Of a stretch of DNA of 64,000 nucleotides, positions 1 through 9,041 are shown piece by piece. The DNA is from Corallococcus carmarthensis (lineage in GTDB: Bacteria > Myxococcota > Myxococcia > Myxococcales > Myxococcaceae). The stretch spans positions 1-64,000 of the forward strand of contig NZ_RAWE01000007.1 of the NCBI RefSeq assembly GCF_003611695.1, read 5' to 3'. Under the pieces are notes generated by a model. The model searched no databases, was not told the DNA's origin, and saw nothing but the letters and a program-made list of their open reading frames with translations. The translations under genes were made by a program, and so were the position numbers. The number at the start of each line of letters is the position of its first letter. The first letter of the stretch is position 1.

Positions 1-588
1 CAGCGTGGCCCCGCCCAGCAGCAGCAGCGCCCAACGGAAGCTGTCGCGCTCCACCGCGCCCACCCGCGCCTCGAAGGCCGCCATCGACGCGTCCGAGTCC
101 GCCGTCAGCGCGTCCACCCGCGCCTGGATGCGCGACACCCACTCCAGCGCCCGCCCATGCGCCGCCTCCACCGCCCGCGCGTCCTTCGCCATCACCGCGG
201 GCAGCAGCGTGTCCCGGTAGAGCGTGTCCAACGCGTCACCCGACGCCTGGATGTCCGCCACCGCCGCGCGCTCGTCCGCGTCGCGCGCGTGCTCCGCCAA
301 CCGCCGCGTCAGCGCCTCCACGCGGGCGCGGGCCTCCGAATGGAAGCGGCGGTGGCTGTCGTTGCCCAGGATGATGGTGTGCGCCAGGTGCGCGTACTGG
401 TCGCGCACCGCCGTCGCCAGCTCGCGCGCCTCCCGCGCCCGGCCGCCCACCTCGCGCAGCGCATGCGTGCCCTCGTGGAGGTCCGACAGCCGGCCGAGCG
501 CATAGCCCGACGCCGCCGCGAACAGCGCCACCAGCGCGCCGAACGCGAGCAACACCCTGCGGGTCGTGGTGCCGGAGACAGGTCCCAT
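1..588 (-). CDS. Membrane sensor protein, N-terminal part (cut by window edge)
   Basis: The first 196 codons of a gene running off the left edge. The ATG follows a short purine-rich AGAGGG. Residues about 9-29 form a hydrophobic helix (VLLAFGALVALFAAASGYALG). They are followed by about 150 residues of charged helical sequence typical of a periplasmic four-helix-bundle sensor domain. A second hydrophobic segment (RWALLLLGGATL) begins where the sequence ends. This is the usual start of a histidine kinase or methyl-accepting chemotaxis protein before its HAMP domain. The catalytic part is outside the window, so kinase versus chemoreceptor cannot be decided. It is transcribed divergently from the metallo-hydrolase gene. 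Confidence 0.7.
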   Translation of the reverse strand, partial: MGPVSGTTTRRVLLAFGALVALFAAASGYALGRLSDLHEGTHALREVGGRAREARELATAVRDQYAHLAHTIILGNDSHRRFHSEARARVEALTRRLAEHARDADERAAVADIQASGDALDTLYRDTLLPAVMAKDARAVEAAHGRALEWVSRIQARVDALTADSDASMAAFEARVGAVERDSFRWALLLLGGATL

Positions 589-756
589 GGGAAGCCCTCT
601 TATACGGCGCGGCCCCTCCGCCCGCGCCTGGCACGTGTCCGCCGTGGGCCATCCAGCGCCGCATTCCCCTTGCGCCCCTCCCCTCCGGCCGAGCATGACT
701 CGCACGAGGCGGCGCGGGCCCATCTTTGGGGCACACCCGTTGCCGGGAGCCACTCA

Positions 757-1692
757 ATGGCGATGCGCTTCAAGAACCTGGATGGCAGCGGACCGCAGGC
801 CTTCACCCGCGTCTTCAAGTGGGCCGTCGCGGACAAGCTCGCGGGCAAGCGCCGCAGCTCGCCCGCGCGCGCCGTCGTGCCGCACGTGGAGCCGGACCTG
901 GCCGTGCTCGCCACCCCGCCCGCGCCGGGCGAGGGCGCCCGCCTGACGTGGCTGGGCCACGCGAGCTGGCTGGTGCAACTGGATGGCGTGTCGCTGCTCA
1001 TCGACCCGGTGCTGCGCGACACCATCAACGTCGTCATCCGCCGCAACGTGGCGCCCGGCGTGCCGGTGGAGAAGCTGCCGCGCATCGACGCGAGCCTCGT
1101 GTCCCACAACCACTACGACCACCTGGACCTGCCCACGCTCAAGCAGGTGGGCGCGCGCATCATCACCGGCCTGGGCCACGCGCCGGTGTTCCAGGGCCAG
1201 GGCCTGCCCTTCCATGAGATGGACTGGTGGGAGTCCACGCAGGTGGGTCCCGTGCGCGTGCACTACGTGCCCGCCCAGCACTGGAGCCGCCGCGGCCTCA
1301 ACGACGCCAACGAGATGCTCTGGGGCGGCTTCGTGGTGGAGGGCTCCAGCGCGCGCGTCTACCACTCCGGCGACACCGCCTACTTCCAGGGCTTCAAGGA
1401 GATTGGCGCCCGGTTCCCCAAGCTGGACGCGGCGCTGCTGCCCATTGGCGCCTATGACCCGGCGTGGTTCATGCGGCTGCAGCACATGAACCCGGAGGAG
1501 GCGGTGCAGGCCTTCGAGGACCTGGGCGCCATGGCCTTCTTCGCCATGCACTGGGGCACGTTCAAGCTCACCGACGAGCCGTTGGACGAGCCCCCCGTCC
1601 GCCTGGACGCGGAGTGGCTGCGCCGGGGCTGGCCGCGCGACCGCGTGCACGTGCTGCCGGTGGGCGGCACACACACCGTGCGGCACGGTTGA
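757..1692 (+). CDS. MBL-fold metal-dependent hydrolase (NAPE-PLD / UlaG-like)
   Basis: A 311-aa metallo-beta-lactamase-fold protein. The zinc motif HNHYDHLD lies near residue 120. It is preceded by the beta-strand signature WLGHASWLVQLDG and followed by the ligand regions PAQHWSRR, YHSGDTAY and the C-terminal MHWGTFKL. This combination is typical of the N-acyl-phosphatidylethanolamine phospholipase D-like branch, which hydrolyses phosphodiester or related bonds. The bacterial substrate is unknown. No signal peptide is seen, so it is probably cytoplasmic. The open frame extends far upstream, but the ATG at 757 has a GGGAG element and begins the conserved sequence. Confidence 0.88.
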   Translation: MAMRFKNLDGSGPQAFTRVFKWAVADKLAGKRRSSPARAVVPHVEPDLAVLATPPAPGEGARLTWLGHASWLVQLDGVSLLIDPVLRDTINVVIRRNVAPGVPVEKLPRIDASLVSHNHYDHLDLPTLKQVGARIITGLGHAPVFQGQGLPFHEMDWWESTQVGPVRVHYVPAQHWSRRGLNDANEMLWGGFVVEGSSARVYHSGDTAYFQGFKEIGARFPKLDAALLPIGAYDPAWFMRLQHMNPEEAVQAFEDLGAMAFFAMHWGTFKLTDEPLDEPPVRLDAEWLRRGWPRDRVHVLPVGGTHTVRHG

Positions 1693-1723
1693 GCGTTGGC
1701 GGGGCTTGTGGTCTCAAGCGGCC

Positions 1724-3481
1724 ATGCTCCTGCAAACCCTCGCCGCCCTGGTCCTCACGCAGGCCCCACCCCTCACCTCCCTCTCCGAACAGAGCGGCTG
1801 GAAGCGCACCGGCCGCTACGCGGAAGCAGAGAGCCTCTGCCGCGCCTTCCCCAAGACGTTCCCCGGCAAGGCCCGCTGCGACACGATGGGCATCACACCG
1901 GAAGGCCGCCCCCTGGTGGCGCTCGTCGTCAGCCAGGACGGCACCCTCACCGCGGACGCCGCGCGCAAGAAGGGCCGCCCCGTCGTCTTCTTCCAGGGCG
2001 GCATCCACGCGGGTGAAATCGACGGCAAGGACGCCGGCTTCTGGCTCTTGCGCGACGCGCTCCAGAACCGGGCGTCCGTGCCGGACCTGCTCAAGGGCGT
2101 CACCGCCGTCTTCGTGCCCGTCTTCAACGTGGACGGCCATGAGCGCTTCAACGCCAACCACCGCCCCAACCAGGTGGGCCCGGAGGAGATGGGCTTCCGC
2201 GTCACCGGACAGAACTTCAACCTCAACCGCGACTACGTGAAGGCGGACGCGCCGGAGATGGTGCTGCTGCTGAAGTACCTCAACGCGTGGGACCCGCTCG
2301 TCTATGTGGACCTGCACGTCACCGACGGCGCGAAGTTCGAACCCGACGTGTCCGTGGGTCTGGAGCCCCAGAAGTCCGGCCCGCCCGCGCTCCAGGCGCT
2401 GGGCACGAAGCTGGTGGACGAGCTCTTCACCGGCCTCACCGCGGAAGGGCACCAGCCGCTGCGCTTCTACCCGTCCTTCCTCCAGGACGACGACCCCACC
2501 AGCGGCTTCGCCTACGGCGTCCCCCCGCCGCGCTTCAGCCATGGCTTCTGGTCCGTGCACCACCGCTTCGGCGTGCTCGTGGAGACGCACTCCTGGAAGA
2601 ACTACGCCCAGCGAGTGAAGGCCACCCGCGACGTGCTGGAGGGCCTGCTGCGGCTCGTGGCCCGCGACGGCGCCGCGCTCCAGGCCGCCGTGAAGGCCGA
2701 GGACCAGAAGGCCGTGTCCGGCCAGGTGCGCGAGGTGGTGCTCGGCTGGGAGAACACGCCCAAGCGCGAGACGATTGAATTCAAGGGCTACGCCTACGAG
2801 CGCGCGCCGTCGGACATCTCCGGCCAGCCGTGGATCCGCTACGACGACACGAAGCCCCAGACATGGAAGGTGCCGTACTCGCCGGACATCCAGCCCGCGC
2901 TCACCGCGACGCTGCCCGCGGGCGGCTACCTGGTGTCCGCCGCGCACGCCGCGTGGGTCGCGCCGAAGCTGGCCGCGCACGGCATCGCGTTCCAGCGCCT
3001 CACCCGCGCGGTGCCCGCCGCGAAGGTGGAGTCGTTCCGCTCGAAGGACTTCCAGTTCCAGGCGCGCTCCAACGAGGGCCACCAGAACCTCACCGCGAAG
3101 GGCGAGTGGAAGCCGGACACGCAGGACCTGCCCGTGGGGACGCTCTACGTGCCGGTGGCGCAGAAGAACGTGCAGCTGGTGGCGCACCTCTTCGAGCCCG
3201 CGGGGCCGGACTCGCTCTTGGCCTGGGGCTTCTTCAACGCCCACTTCGAACAGAAGGAATACATCGAGGACTACGTGCTGGAGCCCTATGCCCGGGAGCT
3301 GCTCGCGAAGGACGCTGGCGTGAAGGCCGCCTTCCAGGAGCGCCTGAAGGACGCTGGCTTCGCCAAGGACCCGCGCGCTCGCCTGCGCTTCTTCGCCGAG
3401 CGCCACCCGACCTGGGACGAGCGCCTGGGCCTCTACCCCGTGTACCGCGCCGCCAGCGCGCCTGCGAACCTGGGGAAGTGA
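1724..3481 (+). CDS. M14 family zinc metallocarboxypeptidase
   Basis: A 585-aa peptidase. The N-terminus (MLLQTLAALVLTQA) is a weak signal peptide, suggesting export. The zinc ligands are the HAGE of GIHAGEIDGKDAG (HxxE) and the H of VDLHVTDGA. The catalytic glutamate is in GVLVETHSWK, preceded by the asparagine-rich QNFNLNRDY typical of M14 carboxypeptidases. About 250 further residues after the catalytic domain are of unknown role and make it longer than the single-domain family members. It is predicted to remove C-terminal residues or cut peptidoglycan-type peptides. The start is 31 bases after the preceding gene, so they may share a transcript. An upstream in-frame TTG at 1706 is less likely than this ATG. 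Confidence 0.88.
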   Translation: MLLQTLAALVLTQAPPLTSLSEQSGWKRTGRYAEAESLCRAFPKTFPGKARCDTMGITPEGRPLVALVVSQDGTLTADAARKKGRPVVFFQGGIHAGEIDGKDAGFWLLRDALQNRASVPDLLKGVTAVFVPVFNVDGHERFNANHRPNQVGPEEMGFRVTGQNFNLNRDYVKADAPEMVLLLKYLNAWDPLVYVDLHVTDGAKFEPDVSVGLEPQKSGPPALQALGTKLVDELFTGLTAEGHQPLRFYPSFLQDDDPTSGFAYGVPPPRFSHGFWSVHHRFGVLVETHSWKNYAQRVKATRDVLEGLLRLVARDGAALQAAVKAEDQKAVSGQVREVVLGWENTPKRETIEFKGYAYERAPSDISGQPWIRYDDTKPQTWKVPYSPDIQPALTATLPAGGYLVSAAHAAWVAPKLAAHGIAFQRLTRAVPAAKVESFRSKDFQFQARSNEGHQNLTAKGEWKPDTQDLPVGTLYVPVAQKNVQLVAHLFEPAGPDSLLAWGFFNAHFEQKEYIEDYVLEPYARELLAKDAGVKAAFQERLKDAGFAKDPRARLRFFAERHPTWDERLGLYPVYRAASAPANLGK

Positions 3482-3483
3482 CG

Positions 3484-3543
3484 GAAAGAAGAAGCCCCCG
3501 GCCCGCATCCCCCCTTCAGGGGACGTCGCGGAGCGGGGGCTTC
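3484..3543 (-). terminator. Intrinsic terminator for cglD
   Basis: Perfect 10-bp arms gaagcccccg (3491-3500) and cgggggcttc (3534-3543). Read on the minus strand, the stem is followed by TTCTTTCC. It lies just beyond the cglD stop codon. Confidence 0.65.
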
Positions 3544-3568
3544 GTGAAGCAGCTGCCTTCAGTCACTG

Positions 3569-3606
3569 ACGCGCTCCCGGTCCATGTGGCACCGGGAGCG
3601 CGTTTT
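3569..3606 (+). terminator. Intrinsic terminator for the M14 peptidase gene
   Basis: A perfect 13-bp stem, acgcgctcccggt (3569-3581) with accgggagcgcgt (3591-3603), has a 9-nt loop and is followed by TTTT on the plus strand. It ends just before the convergent cglD gene. Confidence 0.8.
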
Positions 3607-3615
3607 CATTCAGGC

Positions 3616-6600
3616 CTAGCCGATGGGCTTCTCGCAGACGCACGCGCTGACGTTGCACGTGAAGCCCGGAGCGCAGCCGCCGCAGTCCGGCTTGCAGACG
3701 CAGGCGCACAGGCCCGGGTCGGCGCCGAAGCTGGTGCCGCAGTTGAGCGCGGCCGTGTCGCAGACGCAGCCGCAGGCGTTGTTGTCGAACTTGTAGCCCG
3801 CCGCGCAGGACGCGGACTGCACGCAGCTGCACGAGCAGGAGTTCGTGTTGCACGTCTCGAAGGTGCCGCACGTGCCGCCGCAATCCGGCGCGCAGGAGAA
3901 GTCACACACGTCGCGGTCGGTGTTGCACACCTGGCCCGCGGGCGCCGTGCCACCGCAGTCCGCCGGGCACTCGCACCTGTCGGTGGTGCGGTTGCAGACG
4001 AGCTTGCCGTCGCAGTAATCCGGGTCGTTCGGATTGTAGTACTGCGTGTCGGACGAGCACGGCGGCGGGTTGCCGTCCGGCTTGGCGGTGCGGTCGATCC
4101 AGTAGCGGTACGACACCGCCGCCTGCGTCACACCGGACTGCTTCGGACGGCACGCGCCGTAGAAGGACACGGTGCGGTTGATGCCGTCCACGTCGAAGCC
4201 GTTGGTGCGGCTGCGCGGCAGGTCCCCGATGCTGGGGCACACGGCGGCATCCGCCACCTCCGCCACCGCCACCTTCAGCGAGGCGCCAATCGGCGGCTTG
4301 AGCGTCTTGTAGCCCACGGACGCGATGACGCTGTCCACGATGGCGTTGATGGTGTTGGTGATGGAGGTGTTGTCCCGGATGCTGCCCGCGACGCCGCCCG
4401 AGGCCTGGATGACGTCCAGGTGGCGCGGGATGCGCGGGTCCTCGTCCGTGCGGCACCAGGTGGCCTTGTCGTCGGTGGCCTTCTCCGGCGGGCAGATGAT
4501 GCCGTGCAGCTGGATGGGCGCGTTGACCGGGTTCTTCGTCGTGCCCGCCGTGGTGCCCGTGTTGAGGAAGTACGCCGTGTATTCCGCCACGGCGCTGGAG
4601 GACTGGTCGCGCGTGTCCGTGAGGATGACGACCACCACCTTCGCACCCGCGCGGATCCGCGTCTCCGGCGTGCCGCCCGTCGCGGTCAGGTTGTTGATGG
4701 CCTTGCGCGCCGCCTCCAGCGGACGCTCCACGCCGTCACCGCCAATGCCCACCCAGCACTCCTTGTCGCTGGAGCAGGTGGTGTTGGGCAGCGGCGTGTA
4801 CGTCGGGCTCTGGGTGCTCCCCCCCTTCACCGCGCACACGGCGTTGTTGCACACGGCGTTGTTGGTCAGCCACGCCTTGAACTGGTCGATGTTCTGCGTG
4901 AAGGGACGGAGCACGCCGTTGTTGGGACCGGAGCCGGTGTACGCCGTGGTGACCATGCCCAGGCGCCAGTCCAGCGTGGCGTTGGCCAGCTTGCCGGCCA
5001 CCGCCGCCGCCGCGCCGGCGAGGAAGGTCTGCGACGTGGCCATGGAGCCGCTGTCGTCCACCACGAAGAGGAAGTCCACCACCGCGGTGTTGCCGGTGAA
5101 GACCTCGCACTGCACCGCGTCCGCGTCGCCGAACTGCGCCAGCGCGGAGCCGCCCGCCGTGTCCGCCATGGTGAAGAGGCTGCCCGTGGCCGACTCGTTG
5201 TAGCGGGCCGCCGGCGTGATGGCGAGGACCACCACCACGCTCCCGTTGGAGCGGTGCACGTACTGCGCCTGGATCTTGAACGGGCCGTTGATGCCCGCGG
5301 AGCCGCCCAGGTTCTCCATGCTGGCGGGCACCAGCTGCCGCGCCAGCGAGTTGGTGAACGCCTTGAGCTCCGTCGTGCCGGTGACGCCGTAGCGGGCGAC
5401 CACCGCGGGGAAGCCGTCCCAGGTGGTGAAGGTCTGCGTGAACTCCACGTCCGCGGCCGTCAGCAGCGCCGAGCCGGTGCGGATGCCCGTCTCGTCACCG
5501 GCGGGCGTGGTGGAGGTGCCCACCTGGCCGCGCTTGTACGCGATGAACGTCACCTGCTTCGTGTCGTCCCAGCCCATCACGCCCACGGTCTGACCGCCGG
5601 CCGTGAGGTTGAGCAGGTTGGCGCTCTTGAAGGTGTTGGGCAGCGCGAGCCGCAGGTCCGCGCCGCTGTCCTCCTTGAACGTCACCGTGCGCAGGTTCTG
5701 CACGCTGCACGCCTTGCCGGCGGGCGTGGTGGCCGCGCCGTCCTTGGGATCCAGCGGGTTGAGCTCACCCGGGTCCACGCGGCCGTTCTGGTTGGAGTCC
5801 TCCGCGCCGTCGGGGATGCCGTCGCCGTCGGAGTCCGGCTTGTTGGGGTCCGTCTTCGTCGTGGGGTCCGCGTCGCCCGAGTAGCCGCAGTTGTTGCGCG
5901 GCGCCGCGGCCGTGGTCACGCCACGCTCCACGCCGTCGAGCAGACCGTCGCCGTCGGTGTCCGGGTTGGAGGGATCCGACTCACCGGGATCCACCTGGCC
6001 GTTGGAGTTCGGATCCTCACCGAGGAAGCCGTCGCGGCCGGCGCCGTCCTGGAGCCCGTCGCAGTCGGTGTCCGTCAGACGCGGATCCGTCTCACCGGGT
6101 TCCACGCGGCCGTTCTTGTTCGAGTCCTCCACGCCGTCCGCCACGCCGTCGCCGTCCGTGTCGGCCTTGTTCGGATTGGTGCCGGTGGCGTTCTCGACGG
6201 AGTCCGGGATGCCGTCGAAGTCCGCGTCGGGCACGGACGCGGCGCAGTCCGCCACGCGCGGGTTCTTCTCACCCGAGTCGTGCTTGCCGTTCTTGTTCAC
6301 GTCCTCGGCGCCGTCCGAGCAGGTGTCGCCGTCGGTGTCGGGATTGAGCGGATCCGTGCCGGTCTGCTTCTCCAGTCCGTCCGGCAGTCCGTCGCCGTCG
6401 GTGTCGCGCAGGCGCGGATCCGTCTCGCCGGGGCTCACCGAGCCGTTCTTGTTCGCGTCCTCCACGCCGTCCGCGAGGCCGTCACCGTCGGAGTCGGCGG
6501 TGTTGGGGTCCGTCTCCGTGAGGTCGCGCTTGCCGTTGCGGTTGGCGTCCTCCAGGCCGTCCGGCAGTCCGTCCTCGTCCGTGTCCGCCTTCACCGGCGA

Positions 6601-7050
6601 GGTGCGCGTGGTGGGGTCCTGGTCCGCGCGGAAGTTGCAGCTCGGGTCCGTACTGATGCTGGACGTGCGGCCCACCTCCACGCCGTCGCGGATGCCGTCG
6701 CCGTCGGTGTCGCGCAGGCCGGGGTTCGTCTTCACACCCCCGGTGTAGACCGTGGAGAACTCCTCCTGGTCCGTCAGGCCGTCGCAGTCCGAGTCCTTCG
6801 TGGCGTTGTTCGGATCATACGGGTCGGTGGTGACTTCGCCAGGGTCGGGGTCGGGGTCGATGATGACGCCCGCGTCCTCGACGTAACCGGCATCGAAGCC
6901 CGCGTCGACGTCGGTGCCGCTGTCTGGGCCCGCGTCGGTGGTGGGGTTGGGATCAGTGCCAGGGCCGGGGTCCGGGTCCGTGCCGCCACAGCCCGTGACG
7001 AGCAGGGCGGCGAGCAGCGTGCCGGAGAAGAGTTGGATCCAATTGCGCAT
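3616..7050 (-). CDS. cglD: Gliding-motility lipoprotein CglD: TSP3 repeats, vWA domain, Cys-rich tail
   Basis: A 1144-aa lipoprotein. The signal peptide has lipobox LLVTGCGG and is followed by an acidic DP/GP-rich linker. Residues about 70-440 are thrombospondin type 3 calcium-binding repeats (recurrent DxDGDGxxDGxE and DxNxNGxxDPGExDP). A von Willebrand A domain starts near residue 660 with a MIDAS-type DDSGS in LFVVDDSGSMATS. The last 120 residues are cysteine-rich with CxPxCGG units. This order matches what I know of CglD, the M. xanthus outer-membrane lipoprotein of adventurous (A) motility, whose mutants can be rescued by contact. The start chosen has CGGAG upstream and begins the signal peptide. 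The gene name rests on architecture and length, not on an alignment. Confidence 0.8.
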   Translation of the reverse strand: MRNWIQLFSGTLLAALLVTGCGGTDPDPGPGTDPNPTTDAGPDSGTDVDAGFDAGYVEDAGVIIDPDPDPGEVTTDPYDPNNATKDSDCDGLTDQEEFSTVYTGGVKTNPGLRDTDGDGIRDGVEVGRTSSISTDPSCNFRADQDPTTRTSPVKADTDEDGLPDGLEDANRNGKRDLTETDPNTADSDGDGLADGVEDANKNGSVSPGETDPRLRDTDGDGLPDGLEKQTGTDPLNPDTDGDTCSDGAEDVNKNGKHDSGEKNPRVADCAASVPDADFDGIPDSVENATGTNPNKADTDGDGVADGVEDSNKNGRVEPGETDPRLTDTDCDGLQDGAGRDGFLGEDPNSNGQVDPGESDPSNPDTDGDGLLDGVERGVTTAAAPRNNCGYSGDADPTTKTDPNKPDSDGDGIPDGAEDSNQNGRVDPGELNPLDPKDGAATTPAGKACSVQNLRTVTFKEDSGADLRLALPNTFKSANLLNLTAGGQTVGVMGWDDTKQVTFIAYKRGQVGTSTTPAGDETGIRTGSALLTAADVEFTQTFTTWDGFPAVVARYGVTGTTELKAFTNSLARQLVPASMENLGGSAGINGPFKIQAQYVHRSNGSVVVVLAITPAARYNESATGSLFTMADTAGGSALAQFGDADAVQCEVFTGNTAVVDFLFVVDDSGSMATSQTFLAGAAAAVAGKLANATLDWRLGMVTTAYTGSGPNNGVLRPFTQNIDQFKAWLTNNAVCNNAVCAVKGGSTQSPTYTPLPNTTCSSDKECWVGIGGDGVERPLEAARKAINNLTATGGTPETRIRAGAKVVVVILTDTRDQSSSAVAEYTAYFLNTGTTAGTTKNPVNAPIQLHGIICPPEKATDDKATWCRTDEDPRIPRHLDVIQASGGVAGSIRDNTSITNTINAIVDSVIASVGYKTLKPPIGASLKVAVAEVADAAVCPSIGDLPRSRTNGFDVDGINRTVSFYGACRPKQSGVTQAAVSYRYWIDRTAKPDGNPPPCSSDTQYYNPNDPDYCDGKLVCNRTTDRCECPADCGGTAPAGQVCNTDRDVCDFSCAPDCGGTCGTFETCNTNSCSCSCVQSASCAAGYKFDNNACGCVCDTAALNCGTSFGADPGLCACVCKPDCGGCAPGFTCNVSACVCEKPIG
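5740..6790 (-). repeat. Tandem thrombospondin type 3 repeats inside cglD
   Basis: DNA encoding roughly a dozen acidic repeats that share phrases such as DTDGDGLPDG and NKNGxVxPGETDP. The repeats are similar at DNA level (recurring gccgtcgccgtcggtgtc on the plus strand), so the region is open to recombination and copy-number change. Confidence 0.8.
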
Positions 7051-7244
7051 ACGGGTCTGCACTCCGGGAAGGGGGGTTACGGAGAACACCCGCAGCATAA
7101 AGGGATGCGAGCCTGATTCCGATGTAGGTACGCCCTCGGGCCGAGGCGACATCACGATTCGTAAAATCGATGTCCACCGCTGTCGCCTGTTTCCGGCTGC
7201 ACTGTCTTTACGGGGGACAGGAGGGCTCGGTTATCTTCCGCCCC

Positions 7245-8087
7245 GTGCCTGTCTTCGGTCTTGCGGCGGTATGGGGGGGAGCGGCTTCGCCTGAGAAGGC
7301 GGCAGCCGTGGTGGAAGGCCTGGGATCACTCCTGCCGTCCGCGCAGTCGATGCAGCTCATGGTGGCGTTTCGCGACGAGGCCGGCGCGCTGGAGGTGAAG
7401 GTCGAGGTGCCCGGATATCCGCGCGCGGCGGTGGAGCGGCTGGGCGAAGAGGTGCGCAAGAGCGGCGGCACGTTCGTGGAGTTGTGGCGGCTGCCCAAGG
7501 CGGAGCGGGACGCGCTGCGCTCGCGCACGCTGGCGGGCGGCACGCCGTTCGCGGGCAATGAACGCGAGCAGGCCGCGCAGGAGCTGCGGCAACACCTGGA
7601 GGCCCTGTCCGCGCGGCCTCCCCAGCCCGCCGCGCCCGCGCCCGCATCCGCGCCGCCAGCCGAAGCGCCCCCCGCACCGCCGCCCGCTCCCCTAGCGAGC
7701 ACAGGCGAGTCGTACCGCGCGCCGGAGGCGGATCCGTCCGAGGCGCCTTCATCCTCCGGAGACGAGACGCCGCGCCGCGCCCGGCGCTTCGCCGTGAAGC
7801 TGGAGATGGAGTTCCGCACGGAGTTGGACTTCGTGCGTGAGCACGCGCTGAACATCAGCAACGGGGGACTGTTCGTGCGCACGGCGCACCGCCCGCCGCA
7901 GGACAGCGTCGTCACCGTGGACGTGAAGCTGCCCAACGGCCAGCGGCTGCAGGGCGAGGCGCTGGTGGTGCACGTGGTGGACGCGCCGTATACGGGAGGC
8001 GTGGGGCTGGCCTTCCTGAGCGACGACGCCACGTTCTCGGCGACACTGGACGGGTATCTGGCGAGCCTGGTTGGAGAGAAGGCGTGA
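7245..8087 (+). CDS. PilZ domain protein (probable c-di-GMP receptor)
   Basis: About 280 aa. The N-terminal third is a small alpha/beta region of unknown function. It is followed by an Ala/Pro-rich linker (PAPASAPPAEAPPAPPPAPLA), then a PilZ domain from about residue 180. The binding signature is visible: RRARRF (RxxxR) and NISNGG (NxSxxG). PilZ domains bind cyclic di-GMP and pass the signal to a partner. The start is uncertain. A strong AGGAGG at 7219-7224 is about 20 nt before the GTG chosen here, and an in-frame ATG exists at 7170, but its extra residues look non-coding. The stop overlaps the GTG of the following kinase (GTGA), so the two are translationally coupled. Confidence 0.82.
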   Translation: MPVFGLAAVWGGAASPEKAAAVVEGLGSLLPSAQSMQLMVAFRDEAGALEVKVEVPGYPRAAVERLGEEVRKSGGTFVELWRLPKAERDALRSRTLAGGTPFAGNEREQAAQELRQHLEALSARPPQPAAPAPASAPPAEAPPAPPPAPLASTGESYRAPEADPSEAPSSSGDETPRRARRFAVKLEMEFRTELDFVREHALNISNGGLFVRTAHRPPQDSVVTVDVKLPNGQRLQGEALVVHVVDAPYTGGVGLAFLSDDATFSATLDGYLASLVGEKA

Positions 8088-9031
8088 CGTTGGAGGAAGG
8101 CCAGACACCGGAGTGGCCACGCGACCTGGGCCGCTTCCAGTTGCTGTCGCGGCTGGGCCGTGGCGGCAACGCGGAGGTGTTCCGCGCGCGGATGCTCCAG
8201 GGACCGCTGGCGGGCGAGGAGGTGGCCCTCAAGCGCGTGCGTCCGGAGCGCGCGCGGGACGCGGAGGCGCGCGAGCAGCTCCTGCACGAGGCGGAGCTGG
8301 CGCGGTGCCTGGCTCATCCGCACATCGTGGGCTTCCGCGAGTACGGCGAGCTGGCGGACGGGCCCTACCTGGCGCTGGAGCTGGTGGACGGCACGGACCT
8401 GGGGCGGGTGCTGGCGCAGTGCCGGCGCCGGCGCATCGAGCTGCCCATCGACATCTCCGTGATGATGGTGCGCCACGTGCTGGAGGCGCTGGCGTACGCG
8501 CACGCGGCCACCAACTCCAAGGGCCTGCCGCTGGCGGTGGTGCACTGCGACGTGTCCCCGCACAACGTGCTCCTGTCGCGCGGCGGCGAGGTGAAGCTGG
8601 CGGACTTCGGCGTGGCCCGCTCACGCGCGGGCATGGCGGTGGATCTCCGGCGGGTGGGCAAGCAGAACTACCGCTCGCCTGAGCTGTTGGCGGGCGAGGT
8701 CTCCGTCGCGGTGGACCTGTGGGCGGCGGCGGTGCTGCTCTACGAGCTGCTGTCGCTGGAGTCGCCCTACGCGGACGGAACGGCCGAGGAGGTGGAGGCC
8801 TCCATCCGGGGCCTGCGGTTGACGCCCGTGCGCATGGTGGCGCCGGAGGTGTCGGATCCGCTGGCGCTGGTGCTGGACCGGGCGCTCGCGCCGCACCCGT
8901 CGCAGCGCTTCTCCTCGGCGGATCAATTCGCGCGGGCGCTGGCGGCGCTGAGCGATGACCGCGTGGCGACCCCGCTGGCCGTGGCCGCGGTGGTGCGCGG
9001 GCTGATGGGCGCGGAGCCGGTGACGGGCTGA
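8084..9031 (+). CDS. Hanks-type Ser/Thr protein kinase (non-RD)
   Basis: A 315-aa protein consisting of a kinase domain with no membrane segment. Motifs in order: glycine loop LGRGGNAEVFRAR, VALK lysine, HEAE glutamate, catalytic loop VVHCDVSPHNVLL, DFGVA, APE-like RSPELL, and DLWAAAVLLYEL. The catalytic loop reads HCD rather than HRD, so this is a non-RD kinase that may not need activation-loop phosphorylation. It starts with GTG overlapping the PilZ gene stop by four bases, behind GGAGAGAAG. The coupling suggests the PilZ protein is its regulator or substrate. The C-terminus carries no obvious extra sensor domain. Confidence 0.9.
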   Translation: MTLEEGQTPEWPRDLGRFQLLSRLGRGGNAEVFRARMLQGPLAGEEVALKRVRPERARDAEAREQLLHEAELARCLAHPHIVGFREYGELADGPYLALELVDGTDLGRVLAQCRRRRIELPIDISVMMVRHVLEALAYAHAATNSKGLPLAVVHCDVSPHNVLLSRGGEVKLADFGVARSRAGMAVDLRRVGKQNYRSPELLAGEVSVAVDLWAAAVLLYELLSLESPYADGTAEEVEASIRGLRLTPVRMVAPEVSDPLALVLDRALAPHPSQRFSSADQFARALAALSDDRVATPLAVAAVVRGLMGAEPVTG

Positions 9032-9041
9032 AGGCCGGGGG

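Noticed and set aside
1568..3508. A 646-codon minus-strand frame opposite the M14 peptidase
   Set aside because: Low-complexity shadow of the plus-strand gene, which has intact zinc and catalytic motifs.
2830..7116. A 1428-codon open frame on the plus strand, antisense to cglD
   Set aside because: It results from the GC-biased third positions and the acidic repeats of cglD. The translation is Arg/Val/His-rich low complexity without motifs, while the minus strand gives a clear lipoprotein with vWA and TSP3 domains.
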